Shown one piece after another: positions 25,601 through 37,415 of a stretch of DNA of 64,000 nucleotides (position 1 is the stretch's first letter; each line of letters opens with the position of its first letter). The stretch comes from Phanerochaete sordida. Lineage: Eukaryota; Basidiomycota; Agaricomycetes; Polyporales; Phanerochaetaceae. The notes under the pieces were generated by a model. The model did not search any database, was not told the origin of the DNA, and was given only the letters and a program-made list of their open reading frames with translations. The stretch is taken from positions 1 to 64,000 of the forward strand of contig BPQB01000094.1 of NCBI GenBank assembly GCA_019973155.2, read 5' to 3'. Both the position numbers and the translations under genes were made by a program.

Positions 25601-26449
25601 GGCGTCAACGCCGCGACGGCGACGACGACGTCGCTGCTGTCGGGCTTCGGGCTAGCCTTGAAGGTGAGCTGCGTGCCCGCGTCCTTACACACGCCCTTCA
25701 TTGCTGATGCGCCTCGCTTTGAAGTCGACTGTTCGACGTCGCAGAAATGGACGGCGCTGCTTCGATCGCCGATACCAGGGTCTATCGGCTGACCAGGAAA
25801 GCACACAAGACGTCGCGGCGCCGCATACAAGACACGTGCGTGGCAGCGTCGGCATTGCCGCTGACTCTCTTGCGAACGACAGGGCCGCCTACACGACAAA
25901 ATACCGCCTCGGACGTGCACAACAGACGGAAGATGATCGATGATATCGGCTCCTCAAGACCCTGCGACGCGCCGGCCCCGGTGCGAAGGACGCCCACGCC
26001 CTCTTCGAGGCTGCTTCTTCGAGAAGGACGTCCGCTGACGAGAGCTCGTGGTTGCGCAGGCTAGCCTCGTACCGGCTGACGCTCAATTCGACGTGGGCGG
26101 CACGACCCGTAGTCGCTCCATAGGAGGCCGTTGGAAGCAGACACACGTAGCTCCCGACGTATTCGTTGAAAATCACTGTCTCTGAGATGTAGTGTGTGCG
26201 AAGTAGAAGCTTCTCGAGGGGCTCGAGAGCTGCACACTACCAGCCTGGGGCGCATTCGGCGTACCAAAGCCGAGCCTCGTTCAGTCTCATCATCATGTAT
26301 ACCTGCCACAGTATAATATGCAGAAGGCTGTCAGAGGCAAATGCCGATGCCTACCGCGGTGTTTCATGCCTCTGCGCCGCGCTCGCTGGTGTCGTCTGTT
26401 TGCGCCGCAGATCCTAAAGCCAGCTCCAGGCGCTTAACTCGCCGTCAAC
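22618..26449. other. Gene-poor stretch with exon-like fragments
   Basis: Several fragments look like degraded multi-exon sequence (GTGAGC donors near 24543 and 25663; a protein-like run GLALKVSC near 25650), but I could not join them into a gene or assign a family. I see nothing firmer here. Confidence 0.35.
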
Positions 26450-28312
26450 ATGACCTCCACTTCCGATGTCGTCGAAGCGGCAAGGCTTTGCCTACAGGCT
26501 GTTACTGCTTGGAGATTTGACTCAGGGTACGTACGTGGTATTATATGCGCTGATTTGCTCACATCGAGCACCTTTGCACCCCACAGGCACCCTCCCGGCT
26601 CGGACACGCTGCACGACCTGCGTCGGGACTATCATCCAGAGACCATCGAATCCGTGTCCACGGCCTTGACAGATGCCGAACACATCATAAAGCGTGCGAT
26701 TGCACACGTCTCTGCAGTACGCAACGCCCAGACACCCGTCTGTAGACTGCCCACCGAACTGCTTCGCTGTATCTTCGAACACTACCACGACGTCTCAGAA
26801 TACCGAGGACGACGCTCAGAACTGCACCCTGGATTCGCCCTTACGTGGGTCTGCTCCCATTGGCGTGCTGTCGCCTTAGACCACCCCGTCCTGTGGAGCT
26901 ACATCGACCTCACTTGCCCCTCACCTGTGCTCGACTGCGTCCTCGACCGTGTCGCCAGGCATCACATCTCTGTTTACTACCGCGCTACCAGCTCGCGTTC
27001 TTTGCCTGACACGAACTCGGAGTCGACATGTGACACCAACCATTGGCTTTCATCTGCATTCGTCGCTCGATTTCTTCACGAAAACCTCCACAGAACTAAG
27101 GATCTCAAGCTCGACATCGACCTCACAACTCTCGGCCCTTTCTCCATCGTTTTCGTTACCCACGCACCCCTACTCGAGCGTTGCGTTATTCGCTGCGAAC
27201 ATGATTCGGCGTTTCCGGTTCCAGCTCCGGGAGTCCCTCTTTTCGGTGGATGTACTCCGCGGTTGCAGTCTCTGAATGTCCGCAGTTCGACTTCGCCTTG
27301 GAACTCTGTGTCCTTCAGCGCCACGAGCCTCACCTCGCTGGTGCTCTATTGCAACTCCATGTCTGCCGCTGACGGGCGCGGCCTGGTCCAGATTCTCGAA
27401 CGATCCCCGCATCTGCAAGAGCTTCGCATCAGTGTTCGCTACGATGGATTAGAAGAGCGGTCCGCGACGCGGCCGGTTGCCGCTAGAGTACCCCGCGCCG
27501 AGCTGAAGAGGCTGCACACGCTGTACCTGTACCTCCCGTCCTCCATCGTCTATCGGATTGCCTCCACCATCCATACCCCTTCCCTACGCCACATAGAGCT
27601 GCACATGGGGCGGATTCAGATGCCTTATGCCGACATCGTGGACAGGTTCTTACGACCAGACAACCTCGCGCCTGTACCTCTCCACGAGACAGAATTCCTT
27701 TGGATATCGGCGAACTCGCAGCGCGAGAAGCACAGGCCCTCGATGATCTCGGCAGGACGCCCCCCGAAAGATCATTCAGGTCCAGTGCTATTGATTCAAT
27801 GGAGAGGGCGTCCAGACGACGTCGAAGCCCAGGCACAGGTCGTGCGCTCTATCGCTGATATCGTCCGCCAGCAAGCCGCGTCCAACGTGCACACGCTCCG
27901 CCTCGACTGCGACTCTCCCCAGGACGCTCGAAGATGCGATATTCTTCTAGAGATATCGTCCGTCCGATGCGTCGAGGCCACCAGAAGTGCAGCAGCCCTG
28001 GTCATGGAGAGGATATGCGAAGCGGCCTCATTGCCAGCTTTCGCCGTCGCGTTGAAGAACCTCGAGGAGATCGTTTTGACAGACGGAAGATACGAAGGCG
28101 AGACGGTTGCCCAGTTCCTTCGTTGGTGCCGGTCCAGATGTAGGGATCCGGACAACCGCCTTCGCAGGGTGGAATTTCGAGAGAATGGGAAGGTCCGGGT
28201 GGATTGCTCTGACGCACAGAACAGGCTCATGGATCAGTTTCGCGATGTGGTAAACAATGGCATAAAGATTGTAGATTATGATGAACTGGTTTTCGAGTGC
28301 ATGACAAAGTAG
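26450..28312 (+). CDS. F-box-like protein, about 600 aa
   Basis: The ATG at 26450 (MTSTSDVVEAARLCLQ) begins exon 1. A 60-nt in-frame segment, 26527-26586, has a GTACGT donor, a GCTGAT/CTCAC branch region and a CCCCACAG acceptor, so it is probably an intron; removal gives about 600 aa. The F-box-like domain comes after a helix (ESVSTALTDAEHIIKRAIAH). It reads CRLPTELLRCIFEHYHD, then LTWVCSHWRAVALDHPVLWS, the usual Agaricomycete layout at about residues 80-140. The C-terminal 450 residues are leucine-rich and repeat-like (SLTSLVLYCNSM, LQELRISV, LRHIELHMGRI, LEEIVLTDGRY). It probably recruits an unknown substrate to an SCF ubiquitin ligase. It is on the opposite strand from, and clearly more diverged than, the 8173/40337 pair. 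No disruption is seen. Confidence 0.82.
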   Translation: MTSTSDVVEAARLCLQAVTAWRFDSGYVRGIICADLLTSSTFAPHRHPPGSDTLHDLRRDYHPETIESVSTALTDAEHIIKRAIAHVSAVRNAQTPVCRLPTELLRCIFEHYHDVSEYRGRRSELHPGFALTWVCSHWRAVALDHPVLWSYIDLTCPSPVLDCVLDRVARHHISVYYRATSSRSLPDTNSESTCDTNHWLSSAFVARFLHENLHRTKDLKLDIDLTTLGPFSIVFVTHAPLLERCVIRCEHDSAFPVPAPGVPLFGGCTPRLQSLNVRSSTSPWNSVSFSATSLTSLVLYCNSMSAADGRGLVQILERSPHLQELRISVRYDGLEERSATRPVAARVPRAELKRLHTLYLYLPSSIVYRIASTIHTPSLRHIELHMGRIQMPYADIVDRFLRPDNLAPVPLHETEFLWISANSQREKHRPSMISAGRPPKDHSGPVLLIQWRGRPDDVEAQAQVVRSIADIVRQQAASNVHTLRLDCDSPQDARRCDILLEISSVRCVEATRSAAALVMERICEAASLPAFAVALKNLEEIVLTDGRYEGETVAQFLRWCRSRCRDPDNRLRRVEFRENGKVRVDCSDAQNRLMDQFRDVVNNGIKIVDYDELVFECMTK

Positions 28313-28657
28313 AACAGTCGGGACGTTGTATGTAGATATGTTGAACCTCGCAATTACACGGCAGATCCTTGTTGAAGGGGCACGGCTGGAAAGATCCCAC
28401 CAAGACTTCGGATGCTGCTTTCGACAGGGGGCGAAGTATCAACTTGCGTTTGACACTGTCTCGAGCGTCTTGGGCGATCACAGTCAGCGTTTTACACCCC
28501 GTCATAGCAAGCCAGCGACTCACCAAGCGCACATAGTGATCGTTGGAAACGGCGCACTCTCGCTACTGGGGTCCGCAAACGACAGTTCTGCGACGGCGCG
28601 GGTCCCTTCTCGAGCGGCGGGATCGCCAGCCGCGCGCACACAAGCCACCCCGTCCAC

Positions 28658-28930
28658 ATGAATGACGGCGGCGTCTTCGGCTCTGCATCGAGCATGTTCG
28701 GCTTCGACGATGTGCACGGCGGGATTGGCAGCGCGAGCTTGGGCGGGAAGACAGCTGGCGGTGTGCACGGCTTGGGTGGATACTTTGCCAGAGGTGGCAA
28801 AGACGAGGACGCACAGTGGGGCAATACTGGACGCGCGCATGGACTCGGAGGTTATCAGCGGGGCCAATGCCCTCCGCAGATGTGTTCAGGAGGTGGGATG
28901 ACCGCGTTCCGGAGCCAGGCGCATAGATAA
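28658..28930 (+). pseudogene. Gly-rich remnant (module copy B)
   Basis: A 90-codon open frame beginning with ATG at 28658. Its composition is strongly Gly/Ser-rich (GGVFGSASSMFGF, GGIGSASLGGK, GLGGYFARGGK), resembling mushroom Gly-rich secreted proteins but without a signal peptide. A further Gly-rich patch (GGNVGASGSGDAEANADG) is open at about 29869-29926. It lies downstream of X copy B, as in the other module copies. The minus strand reads Pro-rich (PPLAKYPPKPCTPPAVFPP), so the alternative is the tail of gene X. Confidence 0.3.
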
Positions 28931-30191
28931 CAGCGATGATCTTCCCAGGAGGAAAAGCGATGGAACGGTCCTCGACGGCTGGGGACGGCTGGGCGCGTCT
29001 GGGCGCGAAGAACACTTGGACTTGACAGTCTCAAGCGTAATTTCACTGAAGCAGGTCTCAGCCTTGAGACCGGCTTCGGAAGCTGAATCGACGGCGAGAG
29101 AGCAGTCGATGGCTTTGCGCAGCTGCGTTGCAGCCGTACGAGCGTGTATGACAGAGGTCGGGCCGCAGATGGAGCCTGCCGGCGCGTTCGTCGATGAGCG
29201 TGCTTCCGAGTCGAAGGCTATGAAAAGGTCAGGCTCGGAAGGGCACATGAGACTAGATTCACGTACACCAAACAACAGCGCAGTATATTTCCAGGAACCC
29301 GGCGAGACACCCGCCGTGCTGGACGGCAATCTTCGTATTGACTCTTCTGAGCTTGCCGGCGCATTGTTGTACAGGCTGCCGAGAACGCGCTGAGAGCCGG
29401 GGACATGCGCCGAGCGGATGGTCGAGATGATCACTTTGGCGAGCCAGCCAACCTCGACTACGAGCTTGAGCGACGTCTGCATCGCGGGCGAGATTAACTT
29501 GGACCGCGTTTCCGAGCAAAGCTCCCGCAGTCTACGTCCCCTTCGCCTCGTTCACCAACCTCGTAGTCGCCTGTCGCGGCACGTGCGTCGCTTGTCTCTC
29601 CGTCGATGGCGGTGACGGCAGCTCTGCGGTCCGCGGAAGCGTGGGCTCGAGTATCTGACAGCTTCGGTGAGCACTTGCCCTCCTTGCGTTCGGTGAAGCA
29701 AGCGACTTACCAGTCAATATAGACACCGGCTGACTTGATGGGAACGCCGCTGCGGCTTCTTCAAACATGGCGCCGACGGCAGGTGCACACAGGACGAGCA
29801 CGGAGGGGACGCGTGCGTTGGAAGCGTCTGTGGCTCTGGTTCAGCCTCGACGGCCTCGACGTCGCTCAGGGCGGGAACGTTGGCGCGAGCGGCAGCGGCG
29901 ACGCGGAGGCGAACGCGGATGGCTCTTGAGGGCCTTTTGCTCTTGCGGGAACGCTGGCGATGCGAATTCAAGGTTGGTCGCGAATAGCACGAGTGCCTCT
30001 CAGAGCGAGAATGGTGGTGTCTGAGGCTGGGCCGGATACGCAGTCGACGGCGATGCTAGCAGGGCTCCAATATAAATTCGAGCGTAGTGTCTTATGGATG
30101 CAATACGAACCTTGGAATGCAGGTCTGAATATCCCCTCATTCAGATTATCGCTGGAACATACTTCGCGTGGATCTTGGCGAACGGATTTGT
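28931..30191. other. No intact gene
   Basis: Overlapping frames on both strands, for example 28886-29482 minus and 29016-29393 plus (125 codons). Each is Ala/Ser/Arg-rich and lacks recognisable motifs. Part is probably module-derived debris. Confidence 0.35.
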
Positions 30192-31342
30192 TCATACCCA
30201 GTGATGGCTAGGAAGAGCAGGACGACGCACCTGCACCACTCGACTATGTCTGCCAGTAGAGCTGCGCGCCGTTGATGATACGGACCATTGTGCGCGCCGT
30301 GGAGTGGTCCTTCCGGCAGATACCGCTGGACGCCGCGCTGAGATGCAAGTGGCTGGTGGAGCACCGTCTTCTTGCAAGTAGCCTTCTCCGCGTGGTCGCA
30401 CGTGGTAGCCTTGCTGTGCACCTTCGTCGCTGCACATACTGGTAGTTTCCACAGTGCCTCTGTGCTGGTTGGATGTGAGGGCCTGGTAAAGGAAACATGA
30501 GCGGAACGTACCATCGCCTCGGCCTGATTGCAAATGTGGTTCGTGCCCTGCAGACATGAGATAAGCTGGATTTATCGTGTCAGACTAGGGGTAAACGTTG
30601 TGCGTACCTCCCCAAAGTTGCACTGAATTGCATCGTTCGTCCTGTGGACCCTGGCCGGGCTCGTGCTTCGCCTTCATGATGACGCACTTTGCGGCCATGC
30701 TCTGAGACCGCTCGAAGCCATCCTGGTAAACGAAGGGATCGGCGGTAGCCTAGATTGATGTGAGAAACAATTCAAAGGTAAGCATGAATGTTTGGGCGCA
30801 GAACGGTGATGAAATGCACCTCTGCCGCAGACTCCCTAAGTCGGCCGTGCTGACTTTCTTCTGCACAATACTGAGCGAGCAGGGTATTTTGCAGGAGTTG
30901 TTAACGTTAAGAGTGCTCGACAATCTGCGAAATGGGCGCATACATTCGTCAGCTAACGCGTCCACGCCGCGCCGCAAGTACACTTACCAGGGGTTCCGCG
31001 TCTGAATATTACGTTCTTACGGCTCTTCTGCGAGCATCCTTCCCGCTCGCCATACACTGCCTCCGGGCCTCCAGCTCGCGGTCTGCGTCTTCTCCGGCAT
31101 GAGGGGGTCATCACAAGCTTGAGTTCGCGTATACCGGAGACAGGTCGGGTATAGGCTTGTTCTCGTTCGCGAGGATGAAGTTTACGGTGTGCTGCTGACC
31201 ATGTCCGGCTGTGAGTCTGCCAACACCGGAGACACTTCAGGAGCATCGCAGTCAGACATCATGCTGAGACCAGCGAGGGCAGAAAGAGTGAACTCACAGG
31301 CGACGTGAGGAAGGTGGGAGCCTTTGGAAAGAAGGACGTCAT
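30192..31342 (-). pseudogene. Gene X, copy B (best preserved)
   Basis: An unidentified minus-strand gene remnant. Putative start ATG at 31342 (MTSFFPKAPTF), first-exon donor GTGAGT near 31297. Later exon-like blocks are TLLAQYCAEESQHGRLRE (30820-30880) and DGFERSQSMAAKCVIMKAKH with QDERCNS (30615-30725). The latter ends at a GTACGCAC donor near 30608. GHEPHLQSGRGDG follows a CTGCAG acceptor near 30550. The last frame, 30192-30557, is open for 121 codons (MCSDEGAQQGYHV). The same blocks occur in copy A. Stops between blocks and uncertain joins prevent a confident gene model, so it may be a live multi-exon gene or a pseudogene. It is transcribed divergently from Y copy B. Confidence 0.4.
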
Positions 31343-31533
31343 TCACCCTGCTTGCGATGGTGCGCTAGCATGGAGTAGGCGCGTCTTGGTAAAATGTGCG
31401 AGGGGTTGTGGTGGCAAAGGCGGGTGACCGTGAAAGGAGCGAGAGGATGAAGGCAAGCGGAGAAAGTGCGGGGGTGGCTGCGCAACCGCCTGATGAGCGC
31501 GCACTTCGTGGCGCATCATATTGACGCGCCTCC
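31343..31533. promoter_or_regulatory. Shared divergent promoter block, copy B
   Basis: About 150 bp separate the X start from the conserved block at 31491-31533, which has TGATGAGCGCGCACTT and then TTGACGCGCC. The same block is at 17476-17517 (TTGATTAGCGCGCACTTTG, GACGCGCC) and at 37349-37415 (TTGATGAGCGCACAATTTA). An upstream block, GCGGAGAAAGTGCGGG (31458-31473), recurs as GCGGGAGAAAGTGCGGG at 17438-17454. Conservation in three otherwise diverged copies suggests a regulatory site serving both divergent genes. Confidence 0.5.
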
Positions 31534-33270
31534 CGCCCTGGTCCCGCTTGTCCCGCGCTCTCGTCTTCGCCCACCCGAGCATTTCGCACAGAGCCTCGGC
31601 CCGTCCGCGTCCGGTCTCGCGCTACATTATCTGATCATGGGCACCGGAATACCCTCGATATCAGTCTGCATTCCTCCATCGGCTTGCTCTCGTCGCATCG
31701 CACTTCGACCACATCGCCCTTCTGCCGCCTTGTCACGACGAATGGATTTGGCGCGAGCCGGTCATACGGACGGGCTCCTCCCTGAGGAATAGCCTCCCTA
31801 CACTTGGTCCGCCATGCTTTCAGCGCTCACGGTCAGCACGAAGCTTCCATTGTCCGCACTCCCTTTCCGTACTCAATCTTAGCCCAGAGTCCGTGGAATG
31901 GCGTGGTATGAGCCTCAATGCGACACGGAGGAAGACACCCTTGAAGAAGCAGGACTCTACACTGGTTAGAAGGACGATGCGATGCAGGGAAAATCAACGC
32001 GCTTGCTTCCCGTGAAGGTGGTGGAGGAGCTGGATGCGTAGCTGGCGGTGTTTGAGATGGTGCGTCGAACCGTTGCTCTATATACAGCCCTAGCTCATGA
32101 CAGAAGTATAGGTGGAAGTGACCGCCCTATTGAATCGCTGTCCCAAGCTATGTCAACGATGCATCGTGGCCTAATCTTCCCCACACCCTCTTCAGCAGCA
32201 GGCCTGCCTGCGCAGCGGTCGCCATCCTCGTCGCGCAGCTCGCAGAAGTCGCTACATCACCAAACACTCTCGCGTTGGACTTGAGCGCGTGAAGAATCCT
32301 GGAACGCTCCACGGATAGGCCATGGACGTGCTCAAGACGTCGCACAAAGTCGCGCAGGACATGACACCCGACATGACCGCTCTCGAAGACTTCTACTCTC
32401 TCTTCATCGACAAATCTGACTTGGAGGTCCGCCACTGCGACGCCTACCAACAGCCGCTTTGAGGAAAGCGTGGGCCGGGCTTGGGCTGGTTGACCTCACT
32501 GAGATGACGGTCGCGACAAAGGCCACGCTGCTGCAGCTCGTCGTCCGGCGCGCGAAGCGGTTTGGGCGGAACGAACCACCTGAACGTCTCGCAACGACCC
32601 CCAGCCGTGACGATATATTACAACCATATGCCGAAGACGAATCGTCGCCTACTAGAGGTCCAGTCTCGCCAATGCTGGCGGCCGACGACACCTCGACATC
32701 ATCGTGTATATGCGGGACCACATTCGTCTGTTCCAACTCCACTGTCAATATTCGTCCAGCCGCTGGTGAGCAAAGTGTACTTCCCTTCTTTTGTAAGCAA
32801 AGCTGAGCTTAGCGTCAGATCAAAGCGCGGTACAACGCGCTATGGACCTGGATTCCCGTCGCATGCACCCGGCTGCGACTCTCAGCGGAGAGATTTGCTT
32901 CGCCCTCCTGCAGGATCCTACATCATGCGCCCAGCAATCTATGCCTGCCGCATAACGCGTATCGAGAGACATGTGTCAGTCTTCAAAGCTCGAACCAGAG
33001 CGCCGAACGAATCTACATCCAAAGATCTATCGAGACCCCTCCGCCTACAAGGCGATTCGACTCCACGCAGACACCGGTGTTGCAAATGCAGACCACGAGA
33101 TTCAAGGGATGCAACCAAATAGGCGTGAGGAATATTCGCGATACAAACAGAGCAAGTATGCGGAATCAGCGATATACTCTGCCGCGCCGGCGACTCTTGA
33201 CCCGCTTCCGGCCACCATCGACATCCCTCCTGGGTCTGAACGTCCACTGCTTCCAGCCCTGAACGGCTAA
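31534..33270 (+). pseudogene. Decayed gene Y, copy B
   Basis: A plus-strand remnant matching copy A block by block (RLALVASHFDHIAL, ILVAQLAEVATS, DFYSLFIDK, KARYNALW). A candidate start is ATG at 31637. A GTGAGC donor near 32767 and a TTAGCGTCAG acceptor near 32819 bound an intron of about 53 nt just before the KARYNALW block, as in copy A. Immediately before that intron the sequence reads YMRDHIRLFQLHCQYSS. This weakly resembles the first part of an HD1-type homeodomain (R-x-x-F/L-x-x-L...P-Y-P-S), and the AR-x4-W after the intron is spaced like its third helix. In-frame stops follow several blocks. The assignment is speculative and the gene appears broken. Confidence 0.35.
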
Positions 33271-35929
33271 GCCGTATTCAACCCGCCCACGACCTTTCAT
33301 TCTGCATGCTCGTCGTCTAGCACGTCAGCGTACACTGCTATACCGGCGCTGACGGCCACTACATCGTCACCGACCCCCCGCCGACCTCGCAGCATTTCCA
33401 CACGTCGTCAGCTCGCGCACCGTGAAAACCAACTACCCACGTCACTGCGACATGTGCTGTAGCGGTAGAAGCACGCGCAAGATGCGACGTCGCTTGTGCG
33501 CTGCTGAAAACCGGTTAAGCTATGCCGTACGAGGGGTCGGGCTCCTATCTGCCAGGCATTCGCGAGCAGGATGCAGAGGTGCGCTCGCCTTCTGACCACA
33601 GTGCTCAGTCGTGTCGTGTCATAGCTGATACGCTCTTTGACGGCCGTAGCTGCCCACCGATAGCGGCAGGAGCGACCGTCCGCGCTCCACCTCAATATTT
33701 TCCAAGCACGTCCGAGAATCATCACGTTGGCTGCCACAAGCTCAGCGAAGGAATCAGCTGCTATAGTGCGCTCGTGAGCGTAGGACGAGCAGCGCGAGGG
33801 GAGGAGTCGGTAGAGTTACGGGCACGGGGAAAAGGTGAGCAGCAGATCGTGCACATACTTGCGTTTCTTAAACGGGACCTAGGTCTCGCGGGCTAGGCGT
33901 CTTCGCTCTGCGTCAAATGTAGAACATCAGCATCTCCCAGGAGCTCCGACGCGTAGGTCGTCAGCCTCGACGACGCAGGTCCCAGATCCGAAATCTAGGG
34001 ACTTCTCGTCAAGCGAACGCTACGACAGCGGCACCACCAGGAACCAGGTTCCTGCAGGGAGCCATGTCTCGTCGCATCGACACCTCATGGGCCCAGCCTT
34101 TTACGCGGTGCAGTTGGTGCCACTCGCACAGAATATCTGCTGTCTGCACCTTCCCCTCTGATCGCACGACGTCTTCATCCCAGCACGGGTTACCAGGCTT
34201 GACGATGGAGGCAGTAACAGCGTGCGGCTCGGAGGTTCTGAACTGCCCACCCAATCCATGGCCCCGCGCGCTGGCCTACCGAGACGCAGATTCCCTATTC
34301 TCTCGTATTCTCCCCTGGGTCGCCATCGGCGATGGCAAGGTTGGGCGCTTTGCACTCAAGTGCTCAGTGATTTTCCGTTGCAGTTCACGTCTACCTATCT
34401 GCCTTGCTAGGTCCTCATGCCTGCACACTGTGTAGTACACTACGACTCATATTGCGCTCAATTCCATACACAGAATTCGTATTGACGTGTCCACGCCCGA
34501 TAGAACGCGCTTGATATCAGTCTTACGCGGCCTGGTGGCACTGGCAGTATGTTCTATAACCCGCCTTGCGTTGTCGTCGTCACTGCTTCTCCTACGATCA
34601 TCTCTAGGACAGCCTGTCAAGGAGGATATAGTAGCCAGATATCATCGAACGACACCCTGACAGGAACAAAGAAGACGTCAGAAGGAGGATCCTGCAAAGA
34701 CGGCACAGCGCAACTTACCGAACGCCCAATATTCGCATTTTCTCAGAGGAGGGGCGAGATTGCTGAAGACAGCCAGAGAGGCCAAAAGCGTGTGCTAGAG
34801 ACGCGCGAAGGGGCCACCGGGCATCCTAGTAGGCATAGCCCGAGCACGCCTCGCATACAATGAACATGTCCCAATTTGCGCAAGCGGTCGCTACATTATG
34901 AACACCTGCGGATGAGGTCAACTTCGCGAGGACAGACATACAGTCGGCGTGTGTACGCACCGCAGGCTGTGCCGCCCCGAGTCATAGCTGGAGCCTACTT
35001 CCGAAGACCAATCTCTAGGGAGCGCTTCAGCGAGAGAGAAACGGAAGCGTAGAGAGATGAGACGCACCTCACGACCTCTATCCACAACCTCCAGGAGTCG
35101 ATGGCGACGCTGTGGCGTTTGTGGTTCGCAGAGCGGACTGCGAGCATGCGCCTTTCTAACGAGAGCCGCGGCTCGTGAATGCAAAGGAAGAGGTTCTGGC
35201 AAACCTCCCTCGGAACCGCCCTGTGCGCCCACAGCGTCAGTGCAGCTCCTCGTGGCCTGAACACAGCCAAGCACTTACCGCCGCTCGATTTCCCGGGTTG
35301 TTTGCTTCCGCTGTGCATGGAAGCAGTATCGGTCGATCGCGGGGGCTTCTCTAGAGTGATTGGCGCAGCGCGTCTGAGTGCCAGTGCCTGAAAATCTGGG
35401 AGTCGTAGCGTGAGCAAAGCAACCATGCGTGCACCTGAAAGCTACTGACCAGGATACGGTCACTGTGAATACCACATCCGTCTCTGCGAGGACGCCTTGA
35501 AATGTCGGCAGGATTCGGATCGAGCGAGCCGCAGCTACGTCGATCATACCAGAGGTTACGATCTGCAATGATCGTCAATAGGAGATTAACAGCTCCAAAG
35601 GCCTAGTCGCACCTCGTACGTGGTCCGCCAGGAGTCCTTTCATCGCCATTCGCACGCCTGCCCTCGGTCCATCGTCGGTGAGGCTGCTCGCGGAAGCAAA
35701 TGCGGGACTGACAACCCGGAGTGATCTCGTCAGTCACGTCTGGAGAGCCTGCACGAAGTGCTGAACTTCACCTTCGACGAGGAGCTCCACGGTGGCTCCA
35801 AGAACGTACACAAGCTCGCGCTGGTCGTCCCTTCACCCTAGCATCACGCATCCTCCTTCAGCACATCCAGGGACATCTTCTGTCGCGTCACCACGCCGCA
35901 CCGACCGGCACCGACCGGGATATATCGTT
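33271..35929. other. No gene recognised
   Basis: Short open frames on both strands without motifs (largest 34995-35426 minus, 143 codons). I see no repeats or splice-linked exons that I can support. Confidence 0.4.
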
Positions 35930-36600
35930 ATGCTCGATATCTTCGTCTCCTCCGCTATCGTCTCCGTGGCCTGAGGCGGCGCGTTCTCTCCAGCTCTCTT
36001 CCCTGGCGACGGGAGCACAGCAGTCAGGCTGCAGCATCGATGGCAACTTCGGTAAGTACACATATTCGGCGTCCCATGGCTCCAACGACTCACGAAAGCG
36101 TATGTAATCGCAGAAGGCAACGGCGGTCTCTCGCTCTCCGGCTCTGCAAGTGGCAGCGTGTCTGGTGACTTCGGGTACTTCGGGAGTGCAGGTAACGGTG
36201 GCAATGCGCGGAGCGGCGACGCGAGCGACGCGAAGGGCTTTAGGGCATGCGATTCACGCTTGAGAGCCTTGGATTTGGGCGCAATGTGGCAATGAGAATG
36301 TCAGCCTGAACGGGAGCGCGAAGGGGAATGCGGAGAGCGAGCGCAAGTTCTTGGCTGGGAAAGGTAGGGGGAAAGCGATGCGCAAACGTGTGACGCGGGC
36401 AATGCGAACGGGAAGTCGGCTGGCAGCAGAGGATTCAACATCTTCGGTGGCGTTGCCAAAGTCGAGGTCGGCGACAGCAGAAACGTTGCTGGTGGCGACG
36501 CTGATAGCGCGTATCGTAAGCCTCAAAAGGTGGCAACTTGAGGCTGCGACAGAGACCTCGGCAAAATTCTTGTCGTAATGATCATTGTAAATCACTGCCC
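35930..36600 (+). pseudogene. Gly-rich secreted-type remnant (module copy C)
   Basis: The ATG at 35930 opens a short hydrophobic, signal-peptide-like run (MLDIFVSSAIVSVA) followed by a stop. Downstream, a clear plus-strand intron (GTAAGT donor near 36052, CGCAG acceptor near 36110) leads into GNGGLSLSGSASGSVSGDFG and GSAGNGGNARSGDASD. This layout fits mushroom Gly/Asn-rich secreted proteins, but the stop after the leader and later frame changes suggest decay. Confidence 0.4.
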
Positions 36601-37180
36601 AGGCCCCCACCTTCTTCGAAGATGCTCATCGGCCCTGCAAGGTGAAACAGCTGAGTTGACAGACAGGCATATTTCGCGAATCCGCGCACCTCGCAACCTC
36701 GTCGCATCGCACCGAACGTACACGTTCGAGACAGCACGATAGTTTGACCATCTTGAGACCACTCGAAGCTTTGTCGCAAGCTGGCATGCACACATGAGCC
36801 AATCACGTCCACGCAGCATCGAAAGTACACGTACCTTGCACGTCGTGTTGGCGGCAGCAAAAGCTGGAAGCGCCTCCAGTCACCTCTCGCCTGTCATTAC
36901 AGATATGACATTGCGCGGCCGGCTCGACTCCATGGTCTTCGCCCAGCTTGAGAGCGTGGTAGGAAGTTCGAGATCGTCGGGCAGTCCTGGGCAGTCTTGT
37001 CTCGTATTCCGAGATGACAGCGCCAATGACGCGCTGTACACCGCGCCAATTCGATGTCTGCATCGCCTCTACTGAATTCCAGGTCGTCACTATTAGCCAC
37101 CACGGTCAAATACGAGCACAGCGCGTGGACTCACAGCTACGCGGTTCGGGGTGGGGTCCATTCTCATATATATCTGACAT
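36601..37180 (-). pseudogene. Decayed gene X, copy C
   Basis: A minus-strand remnant with start ATG at 37180 (MSDIYENGPHPEPRS). The first exon is followed at once by a GTGAGT donor, as in copies A and B. An acceptor (ATTCAG near 37077) and further donors (GTACGT near 36834 and near 36720) give a multi-exon pattern, but the body is too diverged for me to align exon by exon with copy B. Placement next to a conserved promoter block and a Gly-rich remnant supports membership of the module. Confidence 0.3.
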
Positions 37181-37415
37181 GGTGATTTTGAAGAGTCGTG
37201 CAGCACATCTGCCCCAGCGAGATGGACAGATAGGCGACAAAGACCAGGACGTGGCGTAAAAGATAGCAGAAGCGGCGAGCAGACGCAGATGGTGGCAGCG
37301 TTGAAGGGAGTGGGCGGGAGCGTGGGACGGCGGTTCAAGCTGTACGGGTTGATGAGCGCACAATTTATTGGCGCGTCAAAATGGCGCGTCAAAATGATGT
37401 GCCTTGCCTCCCGCC
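37181..37415. promoter_or_regulatory. Shared divergent promoter block, copy C
   Basis: The third copy of the conserved block lies at 37349-37415, 169 bp from the X start. The motif GGCGCGTCAAAATGG is partly duplicated in tandem (37370-37395). The following CTTGCCTCCCGCCCT matches the C-rich run after the block in copy B. Confidence 0.45.
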
